Below are positions 32,645 to 36,888 of a stretch of 36,888 nucleotides of DNA, piece after piece. The DNA comes from Onchocerca volvulus (lineage: Eukaryota; Nematoda; Chromadorea; Rhabditida; Onchocercidae), in the NCBI GenBank assembly GCA_000499405.2, contig HG738166.1:1-36888 (forward strand), written 5' to 3'. The notes under the pieces were generated by a model. That model was not told the origin of the DNA. It made no database searches and saw only the letters and a list, made by a program, of their open reading frames with translations. The first letter of the stretch is position 1. Every line of letters starts with the position of its first letter. The position numbers were made by a program, and so were the translations under genes.

Positions 32645-33490
32645 GATCTACAGAAAGAAAAATTTCAGAAGATATTTTTTTTCGAAAATTCTTGGACATA
32701 TTTAGCAAAGAAAGTATCTAAAATGAGCATAAAAATTCAGCAAAAAAATAGGACAAATATAAAAAGAGGAGGTTAATAATATATAAATTAATTATTTTTT
32801 TATCCTTCCTTAGATCAATTTGTAAGCCATATCAAAAAAAAATGAAATTATTATTGCCAATGTGTGTCATTGCTAGAAAAGAAATGCAATCAACGATGAA
32901 ATTATTTACTTTTTCCGATGCTTCAAGAAATGATCGTAATAATCTTAAAATGTAGTCATTTCTCACATTTGCTTTTTGGAAAAAAATTCTGTTTTTAACA
33001 AGTTGTGGAAATTTTATAATTCTCTTGTAGAAATCATTTGTGCATCTGCACAGTGTCATCTTTTTAGTTTTATTAGTGGTTTCATACGCTATTTAGTGAG
33101 TAAATTCAAACTTAGTTGATGGATAATTCTGAAGCTTTACCATAAAACATTTTCAATCTCCAATCATATTAATACAATTGCCTGGAAAGAATTAGCATTA
33201 AGGCTTATTAGTGAGGTGTTAAAATCGTTTTTCTAGGTGCTAAAAGTTTAATTAACTTTTAGAAATTGGTTTATTTTGATTATGATACTTACAAATCTTT
33301 TCTCTTTTCTCATTTACAAATTAACTTCTTTTTTATCCTCTTTTATAAGTAAGAATCTTTTATGAATCTTGCTTTTCTTTAAAATCTATCCAAACTTTAT
33401 TCATTTTAAATTTCAAGCGCAATACATTACATTTTATCCACTATATATTTTATTCTTTTTTCTGAAGCAATAAATTATAAATTTTTCAGG
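32645..33490. repeat. Duplicate of the srab 5' flank (13775-14620)
   Basis: Aligns almost throughout with 13775-14620. It contains the sister of the minus-strand terminal exon (about 33045-32904), which here has a one-base change of frame after RNDYI. Otherwise no gene. Confidence 0.7.
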
Positions 33491-33496
33491 TTTATT

Positions 33497-33696
33497 ATGA
33501 GTATGGATATATGTAAGGAAACAAATCAGGTGGCACGTAATGTCATATTAAGCATCGTTCTCGTTGTTGTAATTATCATATCAACGATAGCAATTTTTCT
33601 TGAGATATGGATAATATTTAAAAAACAAGTCGTATTTTAATGTATCAAAATTACTCGGATTTTGATTGTCGTGCATCAGCTACGGTTTATTATTCT
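33497..33696 (+). pseudogene. srab receptor pseudogene: exon 1 only
   Basis: After 'tttttcag' and a 7-base leader the frame reads MSMDICKETNQVARNVILSI and then the TM1 sequence VVVIIISTIAIFLEIWIIF, close to exon 1 of the intact gene at 14627. An indel near 33625 shifts the frame into a stop (QVVF*), although the downstream DNA still matches. The match ends at about 33696, and from about 33743 the sequence matches the 3' flank at 18605. Everything equivalent to 14833-18600, that is exons 2-6 and all introns, has been deleted. Confidence 0.85.
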
Positions 33697-33742
33697 TCAA
33701 GTATTAAAAGTTTATTCTTGTAATCGAATTTGTTTAAATTAA

Positions 33743-35010
33743 GTTTTCTATTTTCTGGCCGAAGAATTTGTAACTAAAACAAGAAAATGAAGAAAGCGTG
33801 GAATAGAAGATTGCATTCAATGAACTTTTGTTCTATTCATGTGATATCGAAAAGAGCAGATTTTAGCAATGTATTACTTGCATTACATTATTTTGCATTA
33901 TTAATTATGAACAAATTCTTTCAAGATAAATCGCTTCATATTATAGAGAATCTTAATAATATCATGAATATTTTTACCACTTAAAAACAAAATCAATTAA
34001 ATTACTATTCAGCTGTTGATAAAAATTTTTATCCTGAATTTCTTGTCCTTTTAAGATTTGAAAAAAAAAAAAAAACAACAACTTTATATGAACATATTGA
34101 ATGGATGAGATTTTACTAATATGCAATAATTTTGAAAATATAATTTACATTTTTCAGATAAGTTTCGAAGGATGTGCAAGAAGGAATGTTTGAAAAAAAA
34201 AAATTGCAAAAATCATTTAGACAGTTTCAACAATCCAACAGTATCATCAGCTGAATAAACTTTAAAGAAGAAAAACAACGAGAAATATAAATGGAATAAA
34301 TCTGATAACGATATACAAGCTAAATTTTGTTAAGCTTAAATTGCCAAGTTTTTAATGACTCATATTTGCTATTTCAAAAAATATTTTCTTTCACTAATAT
34401 TTAAAAAAAGGAATTAAAAAGTAGTGATTGAAAATATTTTCTTTTTTTTCTTCTTTGATTCAATTAGTGTTGGATTCAGTTCAATTTATATCAAATCTGG
34501 TAGTCATATTATTTATTCGAATAATTTAATTTTTTTTAACAGATGTAAAAGTGGCAGTTGCCAAAACATTTTTCACATGTCTATGCTTGATTAATTATAT
34601 TTTTGATAATTTGAAAACGTATTCCTGACCGCATTATAAGTTTGTAATATAGAAGTCATTCAGACTTTTTCCAATTTTTACATTAAATGAGTTATCTATA
34701 CATTTCGAAGTTTGGATATGATTTTATGGTATGAGATAATTTCAGAATTAATTTGAGTGAATAACGCATTAGTGATCCATCTCTAGAAAAATTCCGATTA
34801 TTTCGAATTTCAGCTCTTTTTGGATTGTTTCATCTTATTGTTAAAACGATAATGCATCATTTTTTAATCTTCTAATAACTTTTTTTTGAATTGACCAAAA
34901 CATAATAAGTCGTGATAATTTTTTAAGTCTTCTTCTATTCCTTCCATGACCAAGCAGTTTGAAATTATTCATTATATTTATGTTTTTTGAATTGCTTTAA
35001 TGCTTGATCA
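33743..35010. repeat. Duplicate of the srab 3' flank (18605-19905)
   Basis: Aligns with 18605-19905 and continues beyond it past 35010, so this copy preserves sequence lost at the Helitron-like junction at 19905 in the other. On the minus strand, 35120-35040 reads LKTEIRSFLVSNEAEMYDGQ followed by KWVKKAF, another unidentified coding-like piece. Confidence 0.65.
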
Positions 35011-35119
35011 TCGTCGTTTTCAACTCTTTTTACTCTCGGAATGCCTTTTTCACCCACTTTTGGCCATCATACATCTCAGCTTCATTTGAAACAAGAAAAC
35101 TTCTGATTTCAGTTTTTAA

Positions 35120-36270
35120 CTTTTGTTCTTGAAAAAATGGTTAGCCCCGATAAGCTAATTTGAATATTTTCAATCTTCCCGCAATCATCTAATTAAATAT
35201 GTCTAACTAAAGTAAGGCTATACATTTTTTCTACCTCCTATGATTAGTTTCTCATTTTCTGTTCGATTAATCTTTGGATTCATCAAATTCTCTGGAAGAG
35301 AGTTGCGAAATCTTTGTCAGAAAAACGCCATCGCATCTGTCTTAGTTTTTGAAATTTTCGGACTCATTACTTCACCTTTCGGTACAAAAGCAGAATGCTT
35401 TTCACTTGCTATGTGTTTATTCTGCTGGCGCATTGAGATTTATTTTCACATCTATGAAACATATCACAGAAGACTGAGTTGCGATATTCTTGCAATGCAA
35501 ACAATGTTTCCTTTTTCTTCACAACTGTATGCGACTTTTAGCTTGCCTAAAAGTAGTATGTAAGTGTGAACTTCGCCGATCTGCAGTGTTATAGGTTAAT
35601 AAATATTCGCTATCTCAATGATCTTTGTTGCAAAAAAAGCAAAGTTGTTTGACCTATTCAGGTCCAGTATTGCTGATTATATGCTTGCTATAATATCAAC
35701 CCTTAGAGGGTATTATATTATGAAAATTTCATTGATTTATTACTTCGCAATTATCGATTTTTGTCTTACTATATCATTTCTTGCTCCTTTAATTTAGTAT
35801 TTGAAACATGAATACTAGTCGTTTCTTCGTCTGGATTGATTATTTGTTCCAAATACTACTTTAATCTGTTCATTGATCGTTATATAGCTCTTTCTTTCAA
35901 AACCATGCAGATAATTTTGTAACAATATTCAGTTTTGTTCTTGAGTGTTCGTTGTTTTTTTCTACGGTCTTTTCAAGATTTTTGAATTGCTTCTACTATG
36001 ATCGTTGATCGTGATCCAAAGAATAGTCATAAAAATACATACGAGAATGAGGATTATAGTAGATCCGAAAAAGCGAAGCATAATGCTTTAACTTTGCTGT
36101 ATGTTATTATCCATGAAAATTTATTTTAGTGTAAACTCGTGTCCCCGATTGCTCTCGTTTATGATAAAAATGTTATAAAGGTCTTTTGGTTTTAATTCTT
36201 ATTTGTCGTTCTTTGCGCGCATCATATTATTTATAATTAAATATCAAATAATTTAATACATTATAATATA
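35120..36270. other. Intergenic, no gene recognised
   Basis: The plus open frame at 35240-35563 and minus frames opposite it give no recognisable motif and have no clear splice structure. I cannot decide between chance and a decayed gene. Confidence 0.3.
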
Positions 36271-36276
36271 AATTTA

Positions 36277-36625
36277 ATGAGTTCCAATGGAAAAGCGCTG
36301 CTTGATCGTATTTACAATACTTTTCAGACAATACAAAAATATTTAATGGCCATAATTCCGCATTCTATCAATATTCAGGACCTTGTTAATATCCAGGCAT
36401 TGTTCGTAGTTGTGGACAATGATCACAGCTTCCCATTGTACCATCGGCACCAATTGGAACCAAATTACCAGGTGTATCTGGTCTAGCGGACACGCCATCT
36501 TCTCCAGCATTTCTTGGTTGTCCCGATGGACCAACTATTCCTGGTGGATCAAAAAGACCTGGCAGAGTCTTGGCACACCTAGTCCAAGTCAAATCTTCAA
36601 CTTTTTTAACATTTTTTATCGACAA
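36277..36625 (-). pseudogene. Nematode cuticle collagen remnant
   Basis: The minus strand reads DPPGIVGPSGQPRNAGEDGV, then TPGNLVPIGADGTMGSCDHC and RTMPGY before a stop. This is the C-terminal Gly-X-Y block and Cys-containing tail of a cuticle collagen, the extracellular structural protein of the nematode exoskeleton. Several Gly positions are replaced (GLFDPPG, GQPRNAG, ARPDTPG) and a stop follows PGY. No N-terminal exon is visible. It is a decayed fragment; the overlapping plus-strand frames are shadows. Confidence 0.75.
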
Positions 36626-36780
36626 CGGAATTTTTATTTTTTTACTCCTAATCCCCTTTTTTTATACTTCATTTTGTTCACGTTGATTATCCTGTAATAT
36701 TGCCTATTGCGTTGGATCAAATATTTATTTTACCCCTCTTCACAATCGTTGCCCACTCAAACACACCCAAATCCCCGACA

Positions 36781-36888
36781 CATAGATCGTTTAGCAAAAT
36801 ATAACATTGTAATATGATTGCATCAATCGAATTTAATTGTAATATTAAATTTAGGAAATTTAATGATTCAAAATTTATTACTAAATTT
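36781..36888 (-). pseudogene. Partial secreted-family copy E (intron 1 sequence) at window end
   Basis: The last 108 bases match 8050-8160, intron 1 of copy A, including 'cgtttagcaaaatat' and 'acattgtaatatgattgca'. The exon 2 start is represented only by 'cgacaca' next to a small deletion. A first exon would be expected just beyond the window. Whether that copy is intact cannot be judged. Confidence 0.55.

Noticed and set aside
35240..35563. 107-codon plus-strand open frame
   Set aside because: No recognisable motif, no family match by eye, and comparable frames exist on the opposite strand; left as intergenic.
36410..36697. 95-codon plus-strand open frame opposite the collagen remnant
   Set aside because: It is the antisense shadow of the Gly-X-Y sequence and has no features of its own.

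Overview
The window looks like AT-rich, intron-containing DNA from a nematode, probably a filarial or other spirurid. That lineage is an inference. It rests on a seven-transmembrane srab-type chemoreceptor gene, a cuticle-collagen remnant, short introns with TTTTCAG-like acceptors, and a putative spliced-leader acceptor just before the receptor start codon. Several copy junctions and three runs of N (24921-24924, 28371, 29761) show a repeat-rich draft assembly.

Layout. 1-1226: left arm of a 1.2 kb inverted repeat whose partner is 30945-32170. It carries a Helitron-like 5' terminus. 1317-1396: an orphan exon-like segment. 1500-3330: Helitron-type repeat ends, a hairpin-forming element (2490-2960), and a minus-strand Helitron 5' end abutting a Helitron 3' end at 3245/3246. 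3852-5471: a five-exon fragment of dynactin p150-Glued (CAP-Gly plus the start of coiled coil 1), truncated at both ends. 6185-7340 (minus): frameshifted remains of a WDR62/MAPKBP1-type WD40 gene. 7764-8289 (minus): a broken member of a small secreted protein family. 8415-9010: a solo LTR with a 5-bp target duplication. 9011-11530: duplicated flanks of that family and an orphan first exon in the other orientation. 12270-12960 (minus): a decayed Helitron protein. 13510-13772: another Helitron 5'-end/3'-end junction. 14042-14180 (minus): an unidentified terminal exon. 14627-18517: an apparently intact six-exon srab receptor gene encoding 326 residues. 19905-21187: Helitron-type tandem repeats. 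21720-23180: a diverged, rearranged copy of the 1.2 kb repeat. 23789-24040 (minus): a second Helitron protein fragment. 25319-25831 and 28971-29564 (minus): two apparently intact two-exon genes of the secreted family. 30945-32170: right inverted-repeat arm. 32174-35010: a duplicate of the srab locus with exons 2-6 deleted. 36277-36625 (minus): a cuticle-collagen remnant. 36781-36888: intron DNA of one more secreted-family copy running off the window.

Overall this is a gene-poor accessory region built by segmental duplication and Helitron activity. Only three genes look functional: the srab receptor and the two secreted-family genes, which have no family I recognise. The most interesting feature is a chain of tail-to-head Helitron termini. 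The chain brackets host gene fragments and adjoins both copies of the srab locus, as expected if rolling-circle elements captured or duplicated these sequences.
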